Under the pieces are notes generated by a model. The model ran no database searches. It was not told the DNA's origin and was given only the letters and a program-made list of their open reading frames with translations. A stretch of DNA of 64,000 nt from positions 1 through 64,000 of the forward strand of contig CAISOB010000082.1 in assembly GCA_903886975.1 (NCBI GenBank), written 5' to 3'. The position numbers were made by a program, and so were the translations under genes. The DNA is from an uncultured beta proteobacterium (GTDB taxonomy: Bacteria > Pseudomonadota > Gammaproteobacteria > Burkholderiales > Rhodocyclaceae). Positions 44,663 through 52,936 of this stretch are shown here, piece by piece (the stretch's first letter is position 1; every line of letters begins with the position of its first letter).

Positions 44663-45760
44663 TCACGACACCGCGAGCATTCTCCCGAGTGCCAGTCTGG
44701 CCAGCGCGGCTTCATGCGCCGGCACCTTGATCTGATTGACGACCTGGCCCTCGGCAAGATTCTCCAGTGTCCACGCGAGGTGCTGCGGGTCGATGCGCTG
44801 CATCGTCGAACACATGCAGACGGTGGTGGCCATGAACTGGACGATCTTGCCTTCGGACTTGACTTCTTCGGCCAGGCGGTTGACCAGGTTCAATTCGGTG
44901 CCGACCAGCCAGCGCGTGTTCGGTGCCGCTTCCTTGATGGTCTTGACGATGTGCTCGGTCGATCCGACGAAATCGGACTGCCTGCAGACTTCAAAACTGC
45001 ATTCGGGATGCGCAATCACCAGTCCGTCCGGATGCTGGTTGCGGAACTTCAGGATATGCGCCGGCTGGAACATCTGGTGCACCGAGCAGTGGCCTTTCCA
45101 GAGCAGGAGTTTCGCCTTGCGGATCTGCTCGGGCGGGAGTCCGCCCAACTCGAGATCGGGATCCCAGACCAGCATTTCCTCGAGCGGAATGCCCATCGTG
45201 TAGCCGGTCCAGCGGCCCAGATGCTGGTCAGGGAAGAAGAGGATCTTATCGCGCTGCTTGAATGCCCATTGCGCGATGGCGCCGGCGTTTGACGAGGTGC
45301 AGACGATGCCGCCATGTTCGCCACAAAAGGCCTTAAGGTCGGCGGCGGAATTGATGTAGGTCACCGGCGTGACGGATTCATCGGCGGTAAGGACTTCGTT
45401 CAGCTCGCGCCAGCACCGTTCGACCTTGGCCAGATTGGCCATGTCGGCCATCGAGCAGCCCGCGCCGAGATCAGGCAGGATGGCCTTCTGCTCGGGCTTG
45501 GACATGAAGTCCGCGACTTCGGCCATGAAGTGCACGCCGCAGAAGACGATGTATTCGGCGTCCGTTTGCGAGGCCAGGCGCGACAATTTGAGCGAATCGC
45601 CAGTCAGATCGGCGTATTGGTACACATCGGCGCGCTGGTAGTGGTGACAGAGCAGAACGGCTTTCTTGCCGAGCCGCGCGCGCGCCGCCCGGATGCGTTC
45701 GTGGCAGTCGTCATCGTGCAACTGGTTGAAGGAATCGAAATTGATACTTGTTCTTTGCAT
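44663..45760 (-). CDS. nadA: Quinolinate synthase A
   Basis: [4Fe-4S] enzyme condensing iminoaspartate and dihydroxyacetone phosphate to quinolinate in NAD synthesis. The 365-residue protein has AVLLCHHYQRADVYQYAD, YIVFCGVHFMAEVADFM, LPDLGAGCSMADMA (cluster Cys), HPECSFEVCRQSDFVGSTEHIVK (cluster Cys) and ATTVCMCSTMQRIDPQHLAWTLENL (cluster Cys). It is full length. It follows the rhodanese gene after 94 bases on the same strand; no nadB or nadC is nearby. Confidence 0.97.
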   Translation of the reverse strand: MQRTSINFDSFNQLHDDDCHERIRAARARLGKKAVLLCHHYQRADVYQYADLTGDSLKLSRLASQTDAEYIVFCGVHFMAEVADFMSKPEQKAILPDLGAGCSMADMANLAKVERCWRELNEVLTADESVTPVTYINSAADLKAFCGEHGGIVCTSSNAGAIAQWAFKQRDKILFFPDQHLGRWTGYTMGIPLEEMLVWDPDLELGGLPPEQIRKAKLLLWKGHCSVHQMFQPAHILKFRNQHPDGLVIAHPECSFEVCRQSDFVGSTEHIVKTIKEAAPNTRWLVGTELNLVNRLAEEVKSEGKIVQFMATTVCMCSTMQRIDPQHLAWTLENLAEGQVVNQIKVPAHEAALARLALGRMLAVS

Positions 45761-45854
45761 GGGGTTTGGCTCGAAGTATTGCGCGGGTTGCAGGCCTTAA
45801 CAGGGAGACCTTGGCAACGGAAAATGGTTTCAGTAGCCTGCTTCGTTGGCGCCT

Positions 45855-46304
45855 TCAGCTCCGCCACGGTAGACCGGCGTGGCGCCAGCCGCCAATTTTG
45901 CCGCGTTGCTCGCTGGCGTCCTTGTCACCCTCGAATCCTTCGAGCACGTTGTAGCACTCGGTGTATCCGGCCTGACTCGCAACGCTAGCGGCATTGTGCG
46001 AACGCGCCCCGCTGCGGCAGATGAACATGACGAGCGCCTCCGGGTCGATCTGCTGTTTCAGCTGCGCGACAAAATGAGAGTTGGGCTGATTACCGGGGTA
46101 GGTCACCCATTCGATTTCCCGCGCCCCCGGTATGCGGCCGACCCAGTCCCATTCGGCACGCGTGCGAACATCAACGAGTTGGGCGCCGGGCGCCAGTTTC
46201 CAGATATCATAAGCCTCCTGCGGGGTCACCGCGCCGGCATAGGGCAAGCCGAATTCAGCGGCTCGGGTCCGGGCGAGATCAAGAAGGTCGCTTAGTTTTC
46301 CCAT
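45855..46304 (-). CDS. Rhodanese-like domain protein
   Basis: The 149-residue single rhodanese domain carries an active-site loop CRSGARS at about 96-102 with catalytic Cys and the block VDVRTRAEWDWVGRIPGAREIEW. Substrate may be thiosulfate or another sulfane donor. I use the ATG at 46304 (MGKLSDLLDLARTRAAEFGLPYAG); a GTG at 46334 would add ten residues, and neither has a clear ribosome site. It is upstream of nadA on the same strand and divergent from glnA. A link to NadA Fe-S assembly is only speculation. Confidence 0.85.
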   Translation of the reverse strand: MGKLSDLLDLARTRAAEFGLPYAGAVTPQEAYDIWKLAPGAQLVDVRTRAEWDWVGRIPGAREIEWVTYPGNQPNSHFVAQLKQQIDPEALVMFICRSGARSHNAASVASQAGYTECYNVLEGFEGDKDASEQRGKIGGWRHAGLPWRS

Positions 46305-46388
46305 CGGAATTGAATCGTCCAAGTCATCACGCACACCAGTATAAGATACTTGGGCTTTGCCTGCTCTTTTGCCCCCGCAGAGTGAAAC

Positions 46389-46434
46389 GCACCACTACGG
46401 CGCATTTTTTTAAGTCTAGGCACCATTAAAGTGC
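46389..46434 (+). promoter_or_regulatory. Tandem NtrC-like binding sites upstream of glnA
   Basis: GCACC-N5-GGCGC (46389-46403) and GCACC-N5-AGTGC (46420-46434) each differ by one base from the NtrC dyad GCACC-N5-GGTGC. Their centres are 31 bases apart, three helical turns. Relative to the predicted sigma-54 start near 46525 they sit at about -129 and -98, similar to the enhancer sites of enterobacterial glnA. glnL-glnG lie just downstream. Confidence 0.7.
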
Positions 46435-46498
46435 GGAAAAAGCGCAAGTCGGCACTAAAATACCTTATGGGACAATAGCGAGTTCGCGGTGGCGCGAT

Positions 46499-46514
46499 TG
46501 GCATGCTTTCTGCT
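46499..46514 (+). promoter_or_regulatory. Sigma-54 promoter of glnA
   Basis: TGGCATG-CTTT-CTGCT matches the -24/-12 consensus TGGCACG-N4-TTGCW with GG (46500-46501) and GC (46512-46513) exactly ten bases apart. Predicted transcription starts about 12 bases downstream, near 46525, leaving a 54-base leader with a GAGGAGA ribosome site before ATG 46579. Confidence 0.75.
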
Positions 46515-46578
46515 ATTTATCCGTGGTCACTTTTTAATAGTCGCCGGAGTTCCGGCACCCGCTGAGGAGATTTTGCAT

Positions 46579-47994
46579 ATGGGAAGCCCGCAAGACGTAA
46601 TCAAGATGGTCAAAGAAAACGAAGTCAAGTTTGTCGACTTCCGTTTTACCGACACTCGTGGCAAAGAGCAGCACGTTACCGTTCCGGTCAGCGCATTCAG
46701 CGAGGACAAGTTCGAGAATGGGCACGCTTTCGATGGCTCCTCAATTGCCGGCTGGAAAGGCATCCAGGCCTCGGACATGCAGTTGATGCCCGATGCGTCG
46801 ACTGCCTATATCGACCCCTTCTTCGACGAAACGACCATCGTGCTGACCTGCGATGTGGTCGAACCGGACACCGGCAACGGCTATGATCGCGACCCGCGTT
46901 CGATCGCCAAGCGTGGCGAAGCCTACCTGAAGAGCACGGGCATCGGCGATGCTGCGTACTTTGGTCCGGAACCCGAGTTTTTTGTTTTTGATTCCGTCGA
47001 ATGGCACCTCGACATGTCCGGCGCGTCCTCGAAAGTATTCTCGCAGGAAGCGGCCTGGACTTCGGGCGAAAAGAGCGAAGGCGGCGGCGGCTCAGGTCAC
47101 CGTCCAACGGTCAAGGGCGGCTACTTCCCGGTGCCCCCGGTCGATAGCCTGCACGACATCCGTTCGGCCATGGTCCTCACGCTCGAGTCGATCGGCGTCC
47201 CGGTTGAAGTACACCACCATGAGGTCGCTACGGCCGGCCAGTGCGAAATCGGCACGCTGTTCAGCACGCTGGTCAAGCGCGCGGACTGGACGCAGCGGCT
47301 GAAATATGTGGTGCACAATGTCGCCCACCAGTACGGCAAGTCGGCGACCTTCATGCCCAAACCCCTCGTCGGCGACAACGGCTCGGGTATGCACGTGCAC
47401 CAATCGATCTGGAAAGACGGCAAGAACCTGTTCGCCGGCAGCGGCTACGCCGGCCTTTCCGAACTCGCGCTTTTCTACATCGGCGGCATCATCAAGCACG
47501 CCAAGGCTTTGAACGCGATCACCAACCCTGGCACCAATTCCTATAAGCGTCTGGTTCCCGGTTTTGAGGCGCCGATCAATCTGGCTTATTCGGCGAAAAA
47601 CCGTTCGGCGTCGATCCGAGTCCCGTTCGTGCATGGGGACAAGGCCCGTCGCATCGAAGTTCGCTTTCCGGATCCGATCTGCAACTCTTACCTCGGTTTC
47701 ACCGCGATGATGATGGCCGGTTTGGACGGCATCCAGAACAAGATTCATCCCGGCGATCCGATGGACAAGAACCTCTACGACCTGCCGTACGAGGAAGCGA
47801 TGAAGATTCCGCATCCCTGCGCTTCGCTCGACGAAGCCCTGGTCGCGCTGGAAAACGATCACGAGTTCCTGACCCGCGGCGGGGTGTTCAGCCCGGACAT
47901 GATTGCCGCCTACATCGAACTCAAGATGGAAGAAGTGACTCGCTTCCGCATGACCACGCACCCGGTCGAGTTCGACATGTACTACAGTTGCTGA
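46579..47994 (+). CDS. glnA: Glutamine synthetase type I
   Basis: Makes glutamine from glutamate and ammonia; forms a cytoplasmic dodecamer. The 471-residue protein has [29 protein letters not shown], the ATP-binding [38 protein letters not shown] and the adenylylation Tyr400 ([11 protein letters not shown]), so it is GSI-beta. The ATG at 46579 follows GAGGAGA; upstream in-frame codons precede the predicted transcription start and are discarded. Expression is controlled by a sigma-54/NtrC promoter and ends at the terminator at 48020-48046. Confidence 0.98.
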   Translation: MGSPQDVIKMVKENEVKFVDFRFTDTRGKEQHVTVPVSAFSEDKFENGHAFDGSSIAGWKGIQASDMQLMPDASTAYIDPFFDETTIVLTCDVVEPDTGNGYDRDPRSIAKRGEAYLKSTGIGDAAYFGPEPEFFVFDSVEWHLDMSGASSKVFSQEAAWTSGEKSEGGGGSGHRPTVKGGYFPVPPVDSLHDIRSAMVLTLESIGVPVEVHHHEVATAGQCEIGTLFSTLVKRADWTQRLKYVVHNVAHQYGKSATFMPKPLVGDNGSGMHVHQSIWKDGKNLFAGSGYAGLSELALFYIGGIIKHAKALNAITNPGTNSYKRLVPGFEAPINLAYSAKNRSASIRVPFVHGDKARRIEVRFPDPICNSYLGFTAMMMAGLDGIQNKIHPGDPMDKNLYDLPYEEAMKIPHPCASLDEALVALENDHEFLTRGGVFSPDMIAAYIELKMEEVTRFRMTTHPVEFDMYYSC

Positions 47995-48019
47995 TGCGCC
48001 CTTAACTGTGCGATCAAGA

Positions 48020-48046
48020 AAGGACGGGCCTGCCCGTCCTTTTTTT
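48020..48046 (+). terminator. Intrinsic terminator after glnA
   Basis: AAGGACGGGC (48020-48029) pairs with GCCCGTCCTT (48032-48041) around a two-base gap (effectively a tetraloop or larger), followed by a run of seven or more T. This strong terminator separates glnA from the DUF4124 gene and glnL-glnG, so these may need their own promoter or readthrough. Confidence 0.9.
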
Positions 48047-48146
48047 GTCCACCGACGCAGTGGTTCGCGCGTTTGTATTTCACTGGGTCATCCAATACAC
48101 TGATTGCCAGTGACTGAATTCAGGATGCACCGTATCGATTGATAGG

Positions 48147-48659
48147 ATGGCGATGAACGTTCCCGGGCTATATTTTCCGATCGCATTGCTCTTCCTGGCC
48201 GCACAGCCGGCTCAGGCGGATGTCATGTACCAGTGCGTCGACCAAGACGGGCACAAGTCGTTTTCAAATATCAAGTCATCGGAGAAAGGTGCCAGATGCA
48301 CGGCGATGGATTTGGGCACGCCCGCCCCTCCGCCTCCGGCGGCCAAGTCGTCTGCGAAAACACCGACGCCGTCCACTTTCCCCAAGGTGGACGACAACGC
48401 GCAGAAAGCCCGCGACAATGACCGCCGGCGCATCCTTGAAAGTGAAATGGCCGCTGAGCAGAAGAACCTCGAACAGGCGAAAAAGGATCTTGCCGAACAG
48501 GAAGCCACAGTGCTGCCCAGCGAACGCATGCAGTTCAAGGGTGGCGCGGGTATCAGCGGCGGCAAGGTCGAAGAGCGCATCCAGCCCTATCGCGACAAGG
48601 TGGCCTTGCACGAGCGCAATATCGAGGCCATCCAGAAAGAAATATCCAACCTGCGCTAA
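48147..48659 (+). CDS. DUF4124 secreted coiled-coil protein
   Basis: The 170-residue protein has a signal peptide (FPIALLFLAAQPAQA, cleaved before DVMYQC) and the DUF4124 start DVMYQCVDQDGHKSFSNIKSSEKGARC, then a Pro/Ala/Ser linker and a long charged helix (RRRILESEMAAEQKNLEQAKKDLAEQEA... VALHERNIEAIQKEISNL) predicted to be coiled coil. ATG 48153 is an alternative start with an AGGATGG site. It stands between glnA and glnL. Function is unknown; the same layout appears in the protein after pyrE. Confidence 0.8.
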   Translation: MAMNVPGLYFPIALLFLAAQPAQADVMYQCVDQDGHKSFSNIKSSEKGARCTAMDLGTPAPPPPAAKSSAKTPTPSTFPKVDDNAQKARDNDRRRILESEMAAEQKNLEQAKKDLAEQEATVLPSERMQFKGGAGISGGKVEERIQPYRDKVALHERNIEAIQKEISNLR

Positions 48660-48694
48660 TGATCAGCCGGCTCGCCCCTTGGTGAACGACGCGC

Positions 48695-49780
48695 ATGCCA
48701 GAAACCTTGCCTAATCCCTTTGCCGGGCTCGACCTGCTGTCCTCGTCGGTCATCCTGCTCGACGAGAACTTTGCCATCCGCTACATGAATTCCGCCGCCG
48801 AGAATCACCTGGCGATCAGTAGCAAGACCGCAGTCGGATCGCGCCTGGACAGTATCGTCGATTGCCGTGGGGCTCTGCAGGAGGCACTTGACAATGCCTA
48901 CCGGCACGGCTGGAGCTACACCGGGCAAAGCATAGAACTGCGACGTAGTGACAACGTCGTGTTGCATCTGAATTGCACGGTCAATCCGACCGAAACCGCA
49001 GAGGCCAGGCTGCTCGTCGAGCTGTGGCCGATAGATCAGCAGTTGAAAGCCACCCGCGAAGAGCGCCAGATTGCCGATCAACTGGCCAGCCGCGAGCTGA
49101 TCCGCAACCTCGCTCACGAAATCAAGAATCCGCTCGGCGGTATACGCGGCGCCGCGCAGCTGCTCGAACATGAACTCAATAATCCCGGCCTGCGCGAATA
49201 CACCCAAGTCATCATCAAGGAGGCCGATCGCCTGCAGGACTTGATGAAGCGGCTGCTTTCGCCGCACCGGCCGATGCAGCCGGGGCCGGTCAATATTCAC
49301 GAAATCCTCGAACGAGTGCGCAGTTTGTTGAACGCCGAGTTTTTGCAGACGCTCAGCGTCCAGCGCGACTACGACACCAGCCTGCCCGAGCTGGTTGGCG
49401 ATCGCGAGCAACTGATACAGGCGGTTTTGAATATCGCGCGCAATGCCGCGCAAGCCATCAAACGAGCCTCCGACGGCGAGGCCAATTCGGGAAAGATCAC
49501 GCTGCGCACGCGCGCCGCCCGGCAGGTCACGCTGGCCAAGCGGCGTTATCGTCTGGCGCTTGAATTGCAAGTCATCGACGACGGCCCCGGAATCGCCGAT
49601 GACATCCGCGAGCGCATGTTCTATCCACTGGTTTCTGGCCACGAAGGCGGCAGCGGACTCGGCCTGACGCTGGCGCAAAGCTTCGTGCAGCAACACCAGG
49701 GGACGATCGAGTGCCAGAGTCGGCCCGGTCACACCTGCTTCACGATACGCTTGCCGCTGGGTATGCCGTCGGGTGCGTAG
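48695..49780 (+). CDS. glnL: Nitrogen regulation sensor kinase NtrB
   Basis: The 361-residue soluble kinase/phosphatase is controlled by PII. It has an N-terminal PAS domain (about 8-115), the H-box with His141 (ELIRNLAHEIKNPLGGIRGAAQLLEHEL), the N-box QAVLNIARNAAQAI and the G-boxes DDGPGIADDI and GGSGLGLTLAQSF. It phosphorylates NtrC under nitrogen limitation. It is followed by glnG after 54 bases. Start ATG 48695; no strong ribosome site is seen. Confidence 0.96.
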   Translation: MPETLPNPFAGLDLLSSSVILLDENFAIRYMNSAAENHLAISSKTAVGSRLDSIVDCRGALQEALDNAYRHGWSYTGQSIELRRSDNVVLHLNCTVNPTETAEARLLVELWPIDQQLKATREERQIADQLASRELIRNLAHEIKNPLGGIRGAAQLLEHELNNPGLREYTQVIIKEADRLQDLMKRLLSPHRPMQPGPVNIHEILERVRSLLNAEFLQTLSVQRDYDTSLPELVGDREQLIQAVLNIARNAAQAIKRASDGEANSGKITLRTRAARQVTLAKRRYRLALELQVIDDGPGIADDIRERMFYPLVSGHEGGSGLGLTLAQSFVQQHQGTIECQSRPGHTCFTIRLPLGMPSGA

Positions 49781-49834
49781 TGGCAAGCTATTTGCTCTAA
49801 GCAGTCCATAGTCTTCGCGAGGTCTGAAACATCA

Positions 49835-51259
49835 ATGAAACCGGTCTGGATTGTCGACGACGACAAATCGATTCGCTGGGTGCTTGAAAAAACGCTGGCG
49901 CGCGAGCAGGTGCCGTTCAAGAGCTTTGCCTCAGCCAGCGAAGCCTTGTCGCAACTCGACCTTGGCGCTGAACCGCCGCAAGTGCTGGTCTCGGATATCC
50001 GCATGCCGGGAGAGTCGGGACTCGACCTGCTCAAGAAGGTTAAGCTTCGATTCCCGGCGTTGCCGGTCATTATCATGACCGCGTACTCGGATCTCGACAG
50101 CGCGGTTGCGGCATTCCAGGGCGGCGCCTTCGAGTACCTGCCTAAACCGTTTGACGTCGATCAGGCGCTCGAACTGATCCGTCGAGCGATCGATGAGAGC
50201 TTGCACCAGGTTGGTGCGTCCGGTGAGGTCGGTCTCGTTCCGGAAATACTCGGGCAGGCGCCGGCCATGCAAGAGGTGTTCCGCGCCATCGGTCGCCTGA
50301 GCCAGTCGAACGCGACGGTGATGATCACCGGCGAATCGGGATCGGGCAAGGAGCTTGTGGCGCGCGCCGTGCACCGGCACAGCCCGCGCTCGGACAAGCC
50401 GTTCATCGCCATCAACACCGCCGCTATCCCGAAGGACCTGCTCGAATCCGAACTCTTCGGCCACGAACGCGGCGCTTTTACCGGCGCTGCCGCGCAGCGA
50501 CGCGGTCGTTTCGAGCAGGCCGAAGGCGGCACGCTCTTCCTCGATGAAATTGGCGATATGCCATCCGAATTGCAGACGCGGCTCCTGCGCGTACTCTCGG
50601 ACGGCAACTTCTACCGTGTCGGTGGCCATTCGCCGCTCAAGGCCAACGTTCGCATCATTGCCGCCACGCACCAGAATCTGGAGGCGCGCGTCAAGGAGGG
50701 CCTGTTCCGCGAGGACCTATTCCACCGTCTCAACGTGATTCGCGTGCGTCTGCCGAGCCTGCGCGAGCGGCGCGAGGATATCCCGATTCTGGCCCGCCAC
50801 TTCCTGCAGAAGAGCGCGCAGGAACTCGGGGTTGAGGGCAAGCGTTTTTCCGACACGGCGCTAAAGTATCTGGCGTCGCTCGATTTCCCGGGCAATGTGC
50901 GGCAGCTCGAGAATATATGTCATTGGCTTACGGTCATGGCGCCCGGGCAGCAGGTTGATGTCGCCGACCTGCCGGCCGAACTGCGTGATTCGGTGGCGCT
51001 GCCCGTGGCTTCCGATTGGGAGAGCGGCTTGGCGATAGAAGTAGACCGCCTGCTGTCGGGCAGCGAGGGCCAGGTACACGAAAAACTGGTGAACAACTTT
51101 GAACGGGTTCTGATCACCCGCGCCCTGGCGCATACCGGCGGGCGACGAATCGAGGCGGCGCAGGCGCTCGGCATCGGCCGCAACACCATCACACGCAAGA
51201 TCCAGGAACTCGGCCTCGATGCCGCACGCGGCGACGATGCGGAGCGTGCGTCAGGATAA
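49835..51259 (+). CDS. glnG: Nitrogen regulation response regulator NtrC
   Basis: The 474-residue sigma-54 activator has a receiver with phospho-Asp54 (VLVSDIRMPGESGLDLL), an AAA+ domain with Walker A GESGSGKE (166-173), the sigma-54-contacting ESELFGHERGAFTGA (GAFTGA at 213-218), Walker B GGTLFLDEIGDMP, and a C-terminal Fis-type helix-turn-helix (LITRALAHTGGRRIEAAQALGIGRNTITRKIQELGL). It should bind the NtrC-like dyads found upstream of glnA and amt in this same window. Confidence 0.97.
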   Translation: MKPVWIVDDDKSIRWVLEKTLAREQVPFKSFASASEALSQLDLGAEPPQVLVSDIRMPGESGLDLLKKVKLRFPALPVIIMTAYSDLDSAVAAFQGGAFEYLPKPFDVDQALELIRRAIDESLHQVGASGEVGLVPEILGQAPAMQEVFRAIGRLSQSNATVMITGESGSGKELVARAVHRHSPRSDKPFIAINTAAIPKDLLESELFGHERGAFTGAAAQRRGRFEQAEGGTLFLDEIGDMPSELQTRLLRVLSDGNFYRVGGHSPLKANVRIIAATHQNLEARVKEGLFREDLFHRLNVIRVRLPSLRERREDIPILARHFLQKSAQELGVEGKRFSDTALKYLASLDFPGNVRQLENICHWLTVMAPGQQVDVADLPAELRDSVALPVASDWESGLAIEVDRLLSGSEGQVHEKLVNNFERVLITRALAHTGGRRIEAAQALGIGRNTITRKIQELGLDAARGDDAERASG

Positions 51260-51297
51260 TCGGTGATAATGGCGGCGTTGAATTTCTGGGCGCCGCG

Positions 51298-52107
51298 ATG
51301 AACGCTTCTTCCCCACTGCTGATCGACCCGCTGTTTCTGCATTCCCTGCTCGGGAATGTGCGCGGGCGCTTCGCCGTCGATTCGATCGCCGAGTGCGAAT
51401 CGACCAATACTTTGTTGCTCGAACGCGCCGATGACGGCGCGCCGGCGGGCAGCGTCCTCGTTGCACAACGGCAGACCGCCGGGCGCGGCAGCCGCGGGCG
51501 AAGCTGGCTGGCATCTCCCGACGCCAGCCTGACTTTCTCCGTGTTGTGGCGCTTTGCCGGTGGCATCGAACGCCTTTCCGGACTTTCTCTGGCGGTTGGC
51601 CTCGCCGTTGCGCAGGCACTCGAAGCCTGTGGTGCAACGGCAGTTGCACTCAAATGGCCAAACGACATCGTTCATGCCAACGGCAAGCTCGGCGGCATCC
51701 TCGTCGAGCTGCAGAACGACGCGGATAGCGCGCTCGCGGTCATTGGCATCGGACTCAATCTGAGCCTTGCACCGAACATCGCGGCCGGCGAAGGCTTTGC
51801 CCTGCCGCCGGCAGCGCTCGACAGGATCGTCGCGTTCATGCCCGAACGGCATGTGCTGCTAGCACAGCTGCTGACCAAGCTGGCCGAGGTTTTCGACCGC
51901 TTCGCGAACGGCGGGTTTGCCGTCCTCAGGGACGAGTGGCAGGCACGTCACGCCTGGCAGGACAGGCCAGTGCGTGTTCTGCGCGACGGCCGGCTGGAGA
52001 TGGAGGGCGTCTGCTGCGGCGCCGACAGCGACGGCGCCTTGATCCTGCGAACCGCCGCGGGTATTCAGCGCTGCCTGTCCGGTGATGTGTCATTGCGCCC
52101 ATGCTGA
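51298..52107 (+). CDS. birA: Biotin-[acetyl-CoA-carboxylase] ligase (no DNA-binding domain)
   Basis: Attaches biotin to the carboxylase carrier protein through biotinyl-AMP. The 269-residue protein has ECESTNTLLLERA, the biotinyl-AMP loop QTAGRGSRGRSWLASP (59-74), ALKWPNDI and GGILVELQ. It lacks the N-terminal winged helix of E. coli BirA, so it should not act as the biotin operon repressor. It overlaps coaX by 7 bases, the common betaproteobacterial birA-coaX pair. Confidence 0.95.
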   Translation: MNASSPLLIDPLFLHSLLGNVRGRFAVDSIAECESTNTLLLERADDGAPAGSVLVAQRQTAGRGSRGRSWLASPDASLTFSVLWRFAGGIERLSGLSLAVGLAVAQALEACGATAVALKWPNDIVHANGKLGGILVELQNDADSALAVIGIGLNLSLAPNIAAGEGFALPPAALDRIVAFMPERHVLLAQLLTKLAEVFDRFANGGFAVLRDEWQARHAWQDRPVRVLRDGRLEMEGVCCGADSDGALILRTAAGIQRCLSGDVSLRPC

Positions 52108-52823
52108 TCGCCATCGACGCCGGCAACACGCGTATCAAGTGGGGCTTGCACGACGGCACCGCCTGGATGGCGCAAGGTGCCCTGCCGAACGCCGCAGCCG
52201 CCGCGCAGCTGGCCGAGCTTGGCGAGCAATGGCCGGACGCCGCGCGGGTTGTCGGCTGCAACGTCGCCGGTAGTGCGGTCGAAGAAGATATTGCAGTGGC
52301 CTTGGCGCCCCGCTATTCACCACCGCTTTGGCTGCGCAGCAGCGCCGCGGCCTGCGGTGTGAGCAATGGCTATGAGCAGCCCGAACGCCTCGGCGCCGAC
52401 CGCTGGGCGGCGCTGATTGGTGCGCGCGGGCAGGCTGCCGGCGACTGCCTGGTCGTCTGCGCTGGTACGGCGACGACCGTCGACTGGCTCGATGGCTCGG
52501 GTGTCTTTCGCGGCGGACTGATCCTTCCCGGTCTTGATTTGATGCGTGCTTCACTGGCGAGCAACACCGCGCAGTTGCCGCTTGCGGACGGTAATTTTGT
52601 TCGCGAGCCGCGCAATACGATGGACGCAATCATCAGCGGCTGCCTGCACGCCCAGATCGGCGCGATCGAGCGCATGTTCGGACAGATTGCCACCGCGCCG
52701 CGCGCGATCTGTCTGCTGACCGGCGGCGCTGCGCAACGCATCGCGCCGCTGCTCTCCATTCCATTCGAATTGACCGACAACCTGATCCTCGAGGGATTGC
52801 TGCGCTTCGGCGCATCGCTTTAG
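52101..52823 (+). CDS. coaX: Type III pantothenate kinase
   Basis: First enzyme of CoA synthesis, phosphorylating pantothenate. The 240-residue ASKHA-fold protein has phosphate-1 MLIAIDAGNTRIKWG, the pantothenate-binding GADRWAALIGARG, phosphate-2 CAGTATTVDWL and GGLILPGLDLMRASLASNTAQLP. It overlaps birA by 7 bases. coaE lies 2.2 kb downstream, separated by a TrpB2 gene and a SPOR gene. Confidence 0.96.
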   Translation: MLIAIDAGNTRIKWGLHDGTAWMAQGALPNAAAAAQLAELGEQWPDAARVVGCNVAGSAVEEDIAVALAPRYSPPLWLRSSAAACGVSNGYEQPERLGADRWAALIGARGQAAGDCLVVCAGTATTVDWLDGSGVFRGGLILPGLDLMRASLASNTAQLPLADGNFVREPRNTMDAIISGCLHAQIGAIERMFGQIATAPRAICLLTGGAAQRIAPLLSIPFELTDNLILEGLLRFGASL

Positions 52824-52936
52824 CTCGACGGCGAACGCATGGTTTCAGGCGCGCTGTTGGCCGGCGTGCTGCGCATCAACCGCGGTGCTAGCGCTATACT
52901 TCCATTTTTTCGATCAGAAGAACTTTAGGGAGCCTC

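Noticed and set aside
46419..46456. Two GGCAC words upstream of glnA considered as sigma-54 promoters
   Set aside because: The first has 12 bases between GG and GC and belongs to an NtrC-like dyad; the second is followed by CC at the -12 position. The element at 46499-46514 fits far better.
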